64,000 nt of DNA from Calothrix sp. NIES-4101 (lineage in GTDB: Bacteria; Cyanobacteriota; Cyanobacteriia; Cyanobacteriales; Nostocaceae): positions 124,001 through 188,000 of the forward strand of contig AP018280.1 of assembly GCA_004296455.1 (NCBI GenBank). Reading direction: 5' to 3'. The position numbers were made by a program, and so were the translations under genes. Below the pieces are notes generated by a model, which saw only the letters and a program-made list of their open reading frames with translations, had not been told where the DNA came from and made no database searches. Below are positions 38,412 through 47,580 of this stretch, in pieces. The stretch's first letter is position 1; each line of letters begins with the position of its first letter.

Positions 38412-39485
38412 ATGACAGACATCAAAATTTATAGTTCCGTCGCTTGTCCTTATGCCCATAGGTCGCGTTTAGCTTTATTAGAAAAAGGTGTAGAATTTGA
38501 ACTAATTGAAATTGATTTACAAAACAAACCTGCGGGATTTACAGATATTTCTCCCTATGGTAAAGTACCAGCAATTACCCATCAAGATAAGCGAGTTTGG
38601 GAATCGGCAATTATTAACGAGTATCTTGACGAAGCATTTCCCAATCCTCCGTTATTACCGAACAATCCTCTAGATAAAGCACAAGCAAGAATTTGGATAG
38701 ATTTTGCTAATACTCGATTAGTTCCTGCTTTCTCTAATTTATTACGTTCTCCCGATAGCGAAACACAAGAAGAAGCAAGACGAGATTTATACAAGCATTT
38801 AGACTTTATCGAGAACGAAGCTTTAGCTAAACTTTCGGGAGATGGTCCCTACTGGTTTGGTGAAAATATTAGTTTGGTTGACCTCAGTTTTTATCCTTGG
38901 TTCGAGCGTTTACCCGCACTCGAACATTTCCGTAGGTTTACGTTAACATCTGAATTTACACGTTTACAAAAATGGCAAAATGCAGTTAGTCAACGTGAGT
39001 CTGTGCGGAAAATTGCGAATTCTAAAGAATTCTACATTGAACGATACGCCAGATTTACAAACACCAAAAAAATTAGCAACAATCTCAGTGCAGCAGGACA
39101 AGTAACACCAGAAGAATTACAACAAGCTGCTGCGAAAGGATTTAGATCGGTGTTGAATTTGCGTTCTCCCAACGAACCTGGTTTTCTTGAAGATGAACAA
39201 CAAAAAGCCCAAACCGCAGGACTTGAATATGCAAACGTTCCCCTTATACCTGCCGATGGAAATCAAAATCTAACAGAGGAAGCAATTCAACAGATTAAAA
39301 ATTTACCCAAACCAATTTTAATTCACTGTGCTGCTGGGGGAAGGGCTAGCGGAATTGCTTTAATTGCGACTGCAATTGAAGAAAATTTGACCTATGAACA
39401 AATAGTCCACAAAGCCGCAGAACTTAATATTAGTTTAGAGCAATCTCATCTCAAGCAATTTCTAATTGAAAAAGTATCAATTTGA
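38412..39485 (+). CDS. Glutathione S-transferase fused to a DUF442 (rhodanese/phosphatase-like) domain
   Basis: The 357-residue protein combines two enzymes. Residues 1-80 are a thioredoxin-fold GST N-terminal domain with VACPYAHRSRL (Cys12) and GKVPAITH. About 88-200 is the helical GST C-terminal domain. Residues 220-345 are a DUF442 / beta-lactamase-hydrolase-like domain (LSAAGQVTPEELQQAAAKGF, then the active loop HCAAGGRAS with Cys306 and Arg311). DUF442 proteins occur with persulfide dioxygenases, and GST binds glutathione, so a role in glutathione-persulfide chemistry is plausible but inferred. The whole protein has one Met (start) and two Cys, each in a predicted active site. Confidence 0.82.
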   Translation: MTDIKIYSSVACPYAHRSRLALLEKGVEFELIEIDLQNKPAGFTDISPYGKVPAITHQDKRVWESAIINEYLDEAFPNPPLLPNNPLDKAQARIWIDFANTRLVPAFSNLLRSPDSETQEEARRDLYKHLDFIENEALAKLSGDGPYWFGENISLVDLSFYPWFERLPALEHFRRFTLTSEFTRLQKWQNAVSQRESVRKIANSKEFYIERYARFTNTKKISNNLSAAGQVTPEELQQAAAKGFRSVLNLRSPNEPGFLEDEQQKAQTAGLEYANVPLIPADGNQNLTEEAIQQIKNLPKPILIHCAAGGRASGIALIATAIEENLTYEQIVHKAAELNISLEQSHLKQFLIEKVSI

Positions 39486-39852
39486 TTTTTAATTTATTTT
39501 GACAATTGAAAAATAATTTGATTACGGGTATGGGCTTGTATTTCAGCAAGTCCTGTCAACTACCTCACACCTGAATCCTTACCAAAGCGACAAGCTCACT
39601 CACGGAAAATTTAGTAATATCCGTCATCTTCCAAAAACTTGATTCTAGAAATGTGATGTGATAACTTTCTGTTTATACCATAAAATACAAAATTTCTATC
39701 GATTTACAGTATAATCTGTAGCCTTTAGAAGATTTTATTGACTTAGGTCTTAATTTCGTAGGTCTTAGCTTAGTAAACATTAGCGATACCATATCCTCGT
39801 TCCCTTATAACCCTCCTTGCATCCCATTTCAAAATCCAAAATCCAAAATCCT
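39486..39852. other. Leader region of the SDR gene
   Basis: No gene is seen. It contains dyad site i and, just before the SDR start, three tandem copies of AAAATCC (about 39831-39851), a repeat common in cyanobacterial spacers. Confidence 0.45.
39686..39711. promoter_or_regulatory. Sulfur-regulon dyad, site i (SDR)
   Basis: TACAAAA (39686-39692) and TACAGTA (39705-39711) are 19 bp apart with a perfect central ATCGA (39698-39702). It lies 141 bp before the SDR start. Confidence 0.6.
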
Positions 39853-40653
39853 ATGAGCCTAGATTTACAACTTTCAGGGAAAACAGCTATTGTCACAGGT
39901 GGAAGTGCGGGAATTGGTTTAGCGATCGCCAAAGCTTTGTATAGTGAAGGTGTCAATGTGGCGATTGCATCTCGTAACCCCGAAAGATTGGAGAAAGCAG
40001 TCAATGAAATTCAATCCTTACCCAATACAACTAGCAAAGTGATTCCCATTAGTGCGGATATCAGCCAAGCAGAAGATATTCAGAAAGTGGTGAGTACCAC
40101 ACTTTCACAATTTGGTCAGATTGATATTTTGATTAATAATGCTGGTTCTGCACGTGCAGGGTCTTTTTTAGAACTGAGTGATGATGCTTTTTTAGATGCT
40201 TGGAACTTAAAATTATTGGGCTATATTCGCTTAGTTAAAGCCGTTGTACCCTATCAAAAAAATCGACGTGATGGACGAATTGTTAACATTATTGGAGGTG
40301 CTGGACGTACACCTCGTCCTAATTTTTTACCAGGTGGAACTACTAATGCGGCTCTTTTAAACTTCACACGGGGAATCTCTAAAGAATTAGCCCCAGACAA
40401 TATTAGAATTAACGCCATTTCACCAGGAGCAACTGCAACCGAACGTGCAGACACCTTAGCAAGACAGAATGCCGAATCTCGCGGTGTCACAGTCGAAGAA
40501 ATTAAAGCCGAATCGATAAAAGCAATTCCCTTGGGTAAAGTTGTCAAACCAGAAGAAATTGCTGCACTCACATTATTTTTAGTTTCCGATCTTGCATCTT
40601 CGATTACAGGTGCAGAGATTCTCGTTGATGGTGGACAAACTCCAGGTGTCTAA
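39853..40653 (+). CDS. Short-chain dehydrogenase/reductase, atypical active site, sulfur-free
   Basis: From ATG 39853 it has 266 residues; the frame is open from 39817 but the cofactor motif argues for 39853. The NAD(P) site TGGSAGIG (15-22) and NNAG (95-98) are normal, as is Asn118. At the catalytic site the usual Tyr-x-x-x-Lys is not present: the aligned segment reads GGTTNAALL, and the Ser position is in IIGGAG. It may be a divergent reductase or have lost activity. It contains no Cys and no Met except the first. Site i lies upstream. Confidence 0.85.
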   Translation: MSLDLQLSGKTAIVTGGSAGIGLAIAKALYSEGVNVAIASRNPERLEKAVNEIQSLPNTTSKVIPISADISQAEDIQKVVSTTLSQFGQIDILINNAGSARAGSFLELSDDAFLDAWNLKLLGYIRLVKAVVPYQKNRRDGRIVNIIGGAGRTPRPNFLPGGTTNAALLNFTRGISKELAPDNIRINAISPGATATERADTLARQNAESRGVTVEEIKAESIKAIPLGKVVKPEEIAALTLFLVSDLASSITGAEILVDGGQTPGV

Positions 40654-40772
40654 GTAATTCAAACAACAATAAAACGGTGGTATGAGCGCTCATACCACTC
40701 CCCAAATAAGCTAATAATTTTGTTCTATCAAATAGGTACTTGATTAAAGATGTTTGCACATCTCTACAGGAT

Positions 40773-41597
40773 TTACCGCAGTTTGAAACCAAGGTTATTT
40801 AGAGCTTCGCGCAACCTGTCACGTCCCGATAGAGACTGTGAAGTTGCAACACGTTTGGCTGAATGTTCACTCCAATCTCCGGCAACATTCATTTGTTGTT
40901 GCTGGTAAAATGCCTTCATGATTTCGTCATAATGGGACAACGCTTCTTCTTGCACTGCCAAGCTATAGGTTTCACGATGTAATACTGCTGACTGTGGCAA
41001 TCTTGGTTTAATTACCGTTTCCACCTCTGGATTTGGATACCCAACGCACAATCCAAACACTGCAAATACGGAAGTCGGTAAATTGAGTATTGCTGCAACT
41101 TCCTCCGGGTGGTTGCGAATTCCGCCAATATATACTGTCCCCAAACCGAGAGACTCCGCAGCAACAACAGCATTTTGAGCAGCTAAGGTAGCATCAACTG
41201 TTGCCATCACAAACATTTCTAAATATTCCAATCCATCACCAGAAAATCCCTGACTTTCGGCAATATGGGCTAAACGAGCTAAATCAGCTAACCAAACTAA
41301 AAATAACGGACATTGGCGAATATGAGCTTGGTTTCCAGCTAGTTTTGATAATTCTTCCTTGCGTTGTTTGTCTTCTACAGCTACTACACTCCAAGTTTGC
41401 AAATTAGAAGAATTTGCGGCAGATTGGGCTGATGCAATAATTAATTCCAGGATTCCATGTGGTAATAAATTTAACGAATAACTACGGATGGAACGGTGAG
41501 ATAATAATGTAGTCAAAATATGATTCCAGTCGCTTTCTTGTGTCTGGAAAGGTTTTTCACCATAGCGGGAATGTAGAAGTTCTTGAGGATTAGTCAT
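40773..41597 (-). CDS. NADPH-dependent nitroreductase / flavin reductase (NfsA/Frp-like)
   Basis: The 274-residue FMN protein of the nitroreductase superfamily carries the FMN-binding RSIRSYS near its N-terminus, SAAQSSNLQTWS-like SAQSAANSSNLQTWSVV (in parts), GLGTVYIGGIRNHPEEVA, and a C-terminal basic region (SLSGRDRLREALNNLGF). Relatives reduce nitro compounds or supply reduced FMN, so it might feed FMNH2 to SsuD or the SfnB-like enzyme (inference). It is convergent with the SDR gene. Site j lies about 260 bp upstream. Confidence 0.85.
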   Translation of the reverse strand: MTNPQELLHSRYGEKPFQTQESDWNHILTTLLSHRSIRSYSLNLLPHGILELIIASAQSAANSSNLQTWSVVAVEDKQRKEELSKLAGNQAHIRQCPLFLVWLADLARLAHIAESQGFSGDGLEYLEMFVMATVDATLAAQNAVVAAESLGLGTVYIGGIRNHPEEVAAILNLPTSVFAVFGLCVGYPNPEVETVIKPRLPQSAVLHRETYSLAVQEEALSHYDEIMKAFYQQQQMNVAGDWSEHSAKRVATSQSLSGRDRLREALNNLGFKLR

Positions 41598-42287
41598 CGG
41601 GAATTATCTCGATAGGATTTTGGGAAATACGGCTACTACAAACATTTTTCGACGTTTTTCAATAGCTACGTAAGCTTTAGAAAACCCAGAAACGATTCAA
41701 TTGCAAGAATTTGAAAAACAAACTTTTAAGTTACTGCATTAAATGAAAATTAATGCAAGTTATTGACGAAACAAATTTTGCAGATTTACCTATTTATCTC
41801 GTGCAATGTGTTGCTGTTAATCTCTTCCATGCATAATATTACACTATTTTAAAACAAAATACGATTAATTTGTCGATTTACTGTGGTATTATGTCGAAAT
41901 TATATAAATAAAATCGATGAGTAAAGCAAAAATACGCAAAAAAATGCTGGTGATGAATTCAGTAGTTTTGATAACTTCAGAAGAAAATATTTGTTAAATT
42001 AGTTATAAATTCTCATCCCATGTAAATGAGAAAATGCACAGAATTATTAGTTTAAAGACTTAGTCTATAAACAAAAACTCTATACAACTTCATGTAAAAA
42101 TGGTATTACTTTAACAGAGCAAATACTGAAAGTCTAAAAGATTAAATTCCAAGTCAAAAATAGATTTCAAGCTATTGCTATTGAATACTTTCCCTAAAAA
42201 CATCGATGTTAATAGTCGTCCATTCTATCTTTTATTATTTCATTGCTTTTATCCTCAAAAACTAAGTAATTTGCAAGACAATCCAAG
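41598..42287. other. 690-bp intergenic region with dyad operator j
   Basis: No gene is seen. Apart from the operator at 41860-41885, it is AT-rich without strong hairpins. Confidence 0.45.
41860..41885. promoter_or_regulatory. Sulfur-regulon dyad, site j (nitroreductase)
   Basis: TACGATT (41860-41866) and TACTGTG (41879-41885) are 19 bp apart with central GTCGA. It lies upstream of the minus-strand nitroreductase gene. Confidence 0.55.
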
Positions 42288-42554
42288 CTAATAATCCATC
42301 ACCGCGATAATGCGAGAAAACCAATAAATAATTTCTGGATCGCAGTAAGTTGTCAATCGAGCAATTTCGCAAGCTAGTTGATAAGCTTCGTTTCCTTTTG
42401 GATGACTAATCAATCCTGCATGATTAAGTAAAGCAGTTTTCAAATCGCCGGGGTATGTTGGTACACTTTTTCCTTCTACCCATTCAATCCGACTCAAAAG
42501 TGGATTCCAATCGATATTACTAGAGGAATTGCGATCGCAAATATGGGAATTCAT
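42288..42554 (-). CDS. Hypothetical protein (88 aa)
   Basis: A short frame with a plausible soluble protein: a Trp-containing N-terminal part (IDWNPLLSRIEWVEG), a helical middle (DLKTALLNHAGLI) and EAYQLACEIARL near the C-terminus. No strong ribosome binding site is seen and no family is recognised. Composition is protein-like rather than random. Confidence 0.45.
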   Translation of the reverse strand: MNSHICDRNSSSNIDWNPLLSRIEWVEGKSVPTYPGDLKTALLNHAGLISHPKGNEAYQLACEIARLTTYCDPEIIYWFSRIIAVMDY

Positions 42555-42766
42555 AATTTTTATCAGCCACTTTGATTAATGTGTTTAGATTTATGCTCTA
42601 ATTGTAGGAATTTTGACAGGATAACAACAAATACTCTTTATTGTTGATTTAATAACTAAAATTTATTGATTGTTCCGAAAATTTGACGATAAAACGCATA
42701 ATTTCTTGTAGTGTGAGGCGGAAAGCCCGCGTCTTATGTCCATTAAATGTGAAACAGCTTATCAAT

Positions 42767-42993
42767 AGACCTCTTGCAAAAGTGGCTCAGAAAGATTGGG
42801 TTTGGGGGAGAAGAAGCTCGTAATTATAGAGAGCAGCAATCAAACTCCAGCATTTGCTTAAAAGTATCCGGACGTACGCCACATAAGCGTTTAAACTCTT
42901 CTGGCTTCAGATTTTTTACCTGTTCGTAGGTCATAGATGCTACCCAACTCTAACTTACTTGTCTCACGCATCTGGGACTTTTGCAAGAGGTCT
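42767..42993 (-). mobile_element. 227-bp internally deleted IS5-type element
   Basis: Perfect 17-bp inverted repeats (AGACCTCTTGCAAAAGT) lie at 42767-42783 and 42977-42993, flanked by AAT on both sides (42764-42766, 42994-42996). The minus strand keeps the start of a transposase (MTYEQVKNLKPEEF, then RLCGVRPDTFKQMLEF) that soon ends at a stop, so only the N-terminus survives. It could be moved in trans by a full-length relative. Confidence 0.82.
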
Positions 42994-43256
42994 AATATCA
43001 TAATGGGCGATCGCATCGATCCTCATATATCCCACAAACATGAGGGTTCGATTCACTAGAGTTTAGCGGCACAAGGAATAAAATTACTGCAAGGTGAGGA
43101 GTTTGGCATATAGTTGGGGCAAGTATGTGGTGATTACGGCAGTTCCCCTGGGAAATACTACAGCAGAATTTGTTTCTGTACTTTCATCGTCTGTAAACAC
43201 CAGGAATCAATCATACCACCCAGAATATCCTTGCAGCTAATTTAGTAAATACAATC

Positions 43257-43282
43257 TACTGCTAATCGATGGACATACAGTA
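43257..43282. promoter_or_regulatory. Sulfur-regulon dyad, site k (first cysK)
   Basis: TACTGCT (43257-43263) and TACAGTA (43276-43282) are 19 bp apart with central ATGGA. It ends 44 bp before the cysK start. Confidence 0.55.
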
Positions 43283-43326
43283 TTATATTGGGAGTACTGC
43301 TTGTTCCATAAGGTCAAATACTCTCC

Positions 43327-44289
43327 ATGCGGATTGCTCGCGATATCACAGAAACAATTGGTCGGACTCCCCTAGTCCAACTCAACCGGATTCCTCAAAG
43401 CGAGGGATGTTTAGCCAAAATTCTCGTGAAGTTAGAGGGAATGAACCCTTCCGCTTCGGTCAAAGATAGAATTAGCACTAGTATGATTGCCCATGCGGAG
43501 AACTCTGGGCTAATTCAACCAGGAAAAACAACCCTAGTAGAACCAACTTCAGGAAATACAGGTATTGCACTGGCAATGGTCGCGGCGGCTAGGGGATATC
43601 GTTTAATACTGACAATGCCCGACACAATGAGTATCGAACGGCAATTAATTCTTAAAGGCTATGGTGCGGAATTGGAACTAACACCCGGAGTCAGGGGAAT
43701 GCAGGGTTCAATTACCCGTGCTGAAGAAATAGTCTCCGAAACTCCAAATTCATTTATGTTGCAGCAGTTCCGCAATCCCGCTAACCCCCAAATACATCGG
43801 GAGACTACAGCGCAAGAAATTTGGGAAGATACAGATGGTCTGGTAGATATTTTAGTTGCCGGGGTGGGAACGGGTGGCACAATTACTGGAGTCGCAGCTG
43901 CAATTAAGGAACGAAAACCGGAGTTTAGAGCAGTTGCAGTGGAACCGACTACTAGTTCTGTTTTGACAGGAGGCAAGCCAGGTCCCCATAAAATCCAGGG
44001 AATTGGTGCAGGTTTTATTCCTCCAGTGTTGCAATTGGAATTGATTGATGAAGTAGTGCAAGTCACTGATGACGATGCGATCGCTTATGCACGACGCTTG
44101 GCTTCTGAGGAAGGGATTCTCTCAGGTATTTCTACTGGTGCTGCTTTATGGGCTGCGATTACAGTTGGTAAACGCGAGGAAAATGCTGGAAAGTTAATAG
44201 TGATGGTACAACCCAGCTACGGAGAACGTTATTTGAGTACACCTTTATTTAAAGATTTAAATTTGATGGAGTTAATTGGTGTCAATTAA
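43327..44289 (+). CDS. cysK: Cysteine synthase A (O-acetylserine sulfhydrylase)
   Basis: CysK makes cysteine from O-acetylserine and sulfide using PLP. The 320-residue protein has the PLP lysine in [10 protein letters not shown], the substrate loop [10 protein letters not shown], the phosphate cup GTGGTITG, and a C-terminal [10 protein letters not shown]. It is closely similar to the second cysK at 58938 ([18 protein letters not shown]). It has normal Met content. Dyad k lies upstream, and the acireductone dioxygenase gene follows on the same strand. Confidence 0.96.
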   Translation: MRIARDITETIGRTPLVQLNRIPQSEGCLAKILVKLEGMNPSASVKDRISTSMIAHAENSGLIQPGKTTLVEPTSGNTGIALAMVAAARGYRLILTMPDTMSIERQLILKGYGAELELTPGVRGMQGSITRAEEIVSETPNSFMLQQFRNPANPQIHRETTAQEIWEDTDGLVDILVAGVGTGGTITGVAAAIKERKPEFRAVAVEPTTSSVLTGGKPGPHKIQGIGAGFIPPVLQLELIDEVVQVTDDDAIAYARRLASEEGILSGISTGAALWAAITVGKREENAGKLIVMVQPSYGERYLSTPLFKDLNLMELIGVN

Positions 44290-44315
44290 TGGGAGAATAT
44301 ATGAAGATAACAATC

Positions 44316-44322
44316 TACGGTT
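44316..44322. promoter_or_regulatory. Possible operator half-site before mtnD
   Basis: TACGGTT, part of CAATCTACGGTT, matches one half of the dyad and lies 97 bp before the acireductone dioxygenase start. The partner half at the required 19-bp spacing is missing, so this is weak. Confidence 0.3.
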
Positions 44323-44418
44323 CTCCGAGTGCTTTTTAGGATGATCCAAGCTAGATTTATCTAAAACATGCCCAGCCTTACATTTACCCTTTATAGCTAA
44401 AACCAGAAAATCAAAGTA

Positions 44419-44988
44419 ATGCCGATCCTGAAGCTTAGTCACGGTGCAATTCTCACAAGCGAAACCGAAATTCAACAAGAACTTGCTTGCTTGAATGTCC
44501 AAGTCAAAACCTATGAGTCTGGAAAATTGCTCTCATTTGGCAAGTCAATCACGCAGGATATTCTCAGTTACGCAGAGAAAGAAGAAATCCTGCAATATGC
44601 CAAGGATATTCAGCTTTGCTTATCAGAGGCAAGTGACTTCGAGTCTTGTAATCCCCAACTTGGTAGTGTCTGTTATGACTTACTAGTTTTACATCCCGGT
44701 TCACCTAATCTCTATTCCCTGATAGCAACCTACAACCGTTATCATACTCATACTGATACGGAAGCACTATATATATTGTCAGGTGAAGCAATTTTTGGCT
44801 TTGTTCAACCAGATGGAAGCCAAATTGAATTACTTTTACAACCACATGACTGTATTCACATCCCACCTGGGTGCGAACATTGGTTTAGTCTTACGGCATC
44901 TCTGCATTGTAAAGCATTACGACACTTTACAACTGCTGATGGGTGGATACCTCAACACACAGGTAGGACAATAGATGTAGGCATTTAA
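44419..44988 (+). CDS. mtnD: Acireductone dioxygenase (methionine salvage)
   Basis: The 189-residue cupin matches acireductone dioxygenase, which in the methionine salvage pathway converts the acireductone to the 2-oxo precursor of methionine. Metal ligands are visible in YHTHTDTEALYILSGEAIF (two His and a Glu) and in PPGCEHWFSL (third His). The C-terminal block LRHFTTADGWIPQHTG is typical of the family. The N-terminal region is less conserved. It lies 130 bp after cysK. Recycling of methylthioadenosine sulfur fits the island's theme. Confidence 0.82.
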   Translation: MPILKLSHGAILTSETEIQQELACLNVQVKTYESGKLLSFGKSITQDILSYAEKEEILQYAKDIQLCLSEASDFESCNPQLGSVCYDLLVLHPGSPNLYSLIATYNRYHTHTDTEALYILSGEAIFGFVQPDGSQIELLLQPHDCIHIPPGCEHWFSLTASLHCKALRHFTTADGWIPQHTGRTIDVGI

Positions 44989-45000
44989 TTAGGTAGGAAT

Positions 45001-45396
45001 TTAAACGGCGACTTCAGCGATTGTTAGTGAATTTGGTCTGCGGAAATAAGCGGCAGACTGTTGTGCTATTGTTTGGCAATTTTCGGCGCATTGACGGCAA
45101 ATTGCAGCAACTGCTTTGATTTTTTCATCACGATGAAGCTCACAAGCAAGTGCAGTGCGAACACACATCTCCGCACAAAGTTCGCAAGTGCGTCCAGCGA
45201 ATTCAGAACCATCCATAATCATATTCACGCACATCATGCACATCTCTGCACAATCACGCATCATACACATCAGAGTCATATCAATGTTGCCTTGAGTCTT
45301 GCAATAATTCAAAGTTTCTATACAAGTCGTTTGACACTCAATACAAACTTGTTTGCAATTTTCCATTTTTGCCAACATTGTTTCAGTAACCATCAT
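45001..45396 (-). CDS. Four-helix-bundle copper-binding protein (DUF326/Csp-like), Cys/Met-rich
   Basis: The 131-residue protein resembles the copper storage proteins (Csp family). Cys lie along four helices in CxxxCxxC patterns (CKQVCIECQTTC, MCMMRDCAEMCMMC, CELCAEMC, CRQCAENC). I count 16 Cys and 14 Met, 23 percent of the residues, the opposite of its sulfur-poor neighbours. No signal peptide is evident, so it is probably cytosolic. The ribosome binding site is GGGGGAG. It converges with mtnD. A role in copper storage or thiol buffering is inferred from the family. Confidence 0.85.
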   Translation of the reverse strand: MMVTETMLAKMENCKQVCIECQTTCIETLNYCKTQGNIDMTLMCMMRDCAEMCMMCVNMIMDGSEFAGRTCELCAEMCVRTALACELHRDEKIKAVAAICRQCAENCQTIAQQSAAYFRRPNSLTIAEVAV

Positions 45397-46254
45397 AGAA
45401 CTCCCCCTTGATTAAATTCCAGTGTAATGAAATAAGTCTTGTGAAATAGCTGATATTTACACCTTATAGGTATGTATTTGGGAAATCAATACTTTCTTTT
45501 ATCTCCCAAAATCTAAATCCATAAATCCCATCTCATTACCGGAGATTGATTTACTTTCCCTACTCTACAACTGTACTTAACCTCAAACACCTATTTTGAA
45601 AAGATTTCTTTTTCCTACTTGCAAACCGTAAATTACTTGTATAGTATAAATACTTATCAGTAAATTACTTTTTCAGGATGTATTTTATTTAAAACACCAG
45701 GTCAGGAAACTTTCATTTTCCCAGCTATTTAAAAACTGCTAGAAAAGACTAAAACCTAGTAATAACAGACATTCCAGTTTTTGCGATCGCTACGAAAACA
45801 GATACAAGCTAATCCGACAATAGTTGATTTATTTTTATGTGAACATTGTCATGAAATGATGACATTTTGAATAAAAGCATGATTTATGCATCAAGCCAGC
45901 AACACCAATTTCAGCCTTTTGGTGAAGAAGTAATGATCTAGTGTCATGGAGAGAAAAAGCCGTCTAGTTTGCTGATATTAAGGATTGGTAATATTGGGAG
46001 ATAGTTTTTAATATTAAATTCAATAATATTGAACAATTGTTGATAAATAAAAACTTGCTCAACAGCTAACTAAATATTTCAATCCGATACATCTGTAGAA
46101 GATCCCTATTTCATCAAAAACCAACCAGAATGTGGTATTCTGCAACCCCTATCTAAACAATACTAAATATCTATCCAATTTAAGTAATTTTATTTAGTGA
46201 AATGCTTGATTCTTTGTAGTGAGTATGACATATTATTCATTACTACTTTTTAAA
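45397..46254. other. 860-bp intergenic region upstream of sbpA
   Basis: No gene is seen on either strand. It is AT-rich. Single half-site-like AACCGTA (45624) and TATAGTA (45640) occur but not at dyad spacing. The sbpA operator is at its right end. Confidence 0.4.
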
Positions 46255-46280
46255 TACGGTAAACATATCGAATAACCGTA
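46255..46280. promoter_or_regulatory. Sulfur-regulon dyad, site l (sbpA)
   Basis: TACGGTA (46255-46261) and AACCGTA (46274-46280) form a strong dyad with central ATCGA (46267-46271). It ends 28 bp before the sbpA start, overlapping the expected transcription start or leader. Confidence 0.7.
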
Positions 46281-46308
46281 CATTATTCAAATTAGAGGAA
46301 ATATAGCA

Positions 46309-47397
46309 ATGAAAATTCGCCCACAGCAAAGTTCAAAACAAACCTCTGCTCTGTTAGCTACAGGCTTTGGTATTAGCTTAGTAGTTCCATTTTTTGCTAT
46401 GGGTGAGATTGCTTTGGGAAATCCATCTGTGTATAACAAAAATCAATTAATCGCCCAACAAGCTGGAAAGGTGGAAATTACTTTAGTCTCCTACGCTGTG
46501 ACTAAAGCTGCTTATGACAAAATCATTCCTCAATTCAGATCTCAGTGGAAGAAACAAACAGGTCAAGATGTAGTTATCAAGACTAGCTATGGTGGTTCTG
46601 GAACCCAAACCCGTGCCGTAATTGATGGCTTGCAAGCAGATGTGGTGCAACTAGCGCTAGCCTTAGATACTAAAAAAATTGAACAAGCTGGCTTGATTAA
46701 TCCTGGTTGGGAAAAAGAAGCTCCAAATAACTCTATTGTGACTCGCTCTGTCGTTGCCTTGGAAACCCGTGAAGGTAATCCCAAAAAAATTAGTAATTGG
46801 ACAGATTTAGTCAAACCGGGAGTAAAAGTCATTACAGCAAATCCCAAAACATCTGGCGGAGCGCGGTGGAATTTTTTAGCTTTATGGGCTTCAGTCGGCA
46901 AACCGGGTGGAAATGATGCTCAAGCAAAAAACTTTGTAACTCAAGTGTTTAAGAATGTTCCTGTACTACCTAAAGATGCACGGGAAGCAAGTGATGCTTT
47001 TTATAAGAAAAATCAGGGTGATGTTCTACTAAACTACGAAAATGAAGTGATATTAGCTGCACAACAAGGAAAGACATCGCCTTCTTACACTGTTCCCCAA
47101 ACGAATATTTCCATAGAAGGTCCGGTTGCAGTGGTTGATAAAGTAGTTGATAAGCGTGGTAGCCGCAAAGTATCAGAAGCTTTTGTCCAGTTTCTATATA
47201 CTCCCCAAGCCCAACGAGAATTTGCCAGAGTTGGTTTTAGACCAGTTAACGCGACTGTTGCCAAGGAATTTCAGAATCGATATCCCAAAGTTTCTAAGCT
47301 TTATACAGTAGGTGATTTTGGCGGTTGGAATGCTGTTCAAAATAAATTTTTTGGCGATCGCGCAATTTTTGATCAAATTCTCAATAATAGGCGTTAA
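46309..47397 (+). CDS. sbpA: Sulfate-binding periplasmic protein
   Basis: SbpA binds sulfate in the periplasm and delivers it to the CysTWA transporter. The 362-residue protein has a signal peptide (hydrophobic GFGISLVVPFFAM, cleavage probably near ALGNPS). Family blocks are TLVSYAVTKAAYDKIIPQF, TSYGGSGTQTRAVIDGL, ANPKTSGGARWNFLALW and LLNYENEVILAAQQG. The start is supported by GAGGAA. After removal of the signal peptide no Cys or Met remains: the only two Met are residues 1 and 31. The permease genes are not adjacent. Operator l is directly upstream. Confidence 0.95.
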   Translation: MKIRPQQSSKQTSALLATGFGISLVVPFFAMGEIALGNPSVYNKNQLIAQQAGKVEITLVSYAVTKAAYDKIIPQFRSQWKKQTGQDVVIKTSYGGSGTQTRAVIDGLQADVVQLALALDTKKIEQAGLINPGWEKEAPNNSIVTRSVVALETREGNPKKISNWTDLVKPGVKVITANPKTSGGARWNFLALWASVGKPGGNDAQAKNFVTQVFKNVPVLPKDAREASDAFYKKNQGDVLLNYENEVILAAQQGKTSPSYTVPQTNISIEGPVAVVDKVVDKRGSRKVSEAFVQFLYTPQAQREFARVGFRPVNATVAKEFQNRYPKVSKLYTVGDFGGWNAVQNKFFGDRAIFDQILNNRR

Positions 47398-47465
47398 TGT
47401 ATTTTCCTCATCTCTTTAAAGTATTTCCCACATCTCTGTAGAAGTTATGCAAAAAGGAAAGAAAC

Positions 47466-47502
47466 TAGGGGAAGCTAAAACCTCCCTTGGTTTATTTTTT
47501 TT
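47466..47502 (+). terminator. Probable intrinsic terminator after sbpA
   Basis: AGGGGA (47467-47472) pairs with TCCCTT (47483-47488) with one G-T pair and a 10-base loop, followed by TTTATTTTTTTT. The stem is short, so confidence is moderate. Confidence 0.5.
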
Positions 47503-47580
47503 AGTATGTAAAGGCAGTAGAATAGTTAAAGTTTTTCCAGGTTATACTTAACTAGTAAATAGGAAATTTTCAACTATGTC

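Larger units (their letters stand above)
42555..43326. other. 770-bp intergenic region upstream of the first cysK
   Basis: There is no gene apart from the decayed IS5-type element. It ends with dyad site k before cysK. Confidence 0.45.

Noticed and set aside
45624-45646. AACCGTA and TATAGTA before the copper-binding protein gene
   Set aside because: The two cores are 16 bp apart rather than 19, and no central motif is present.
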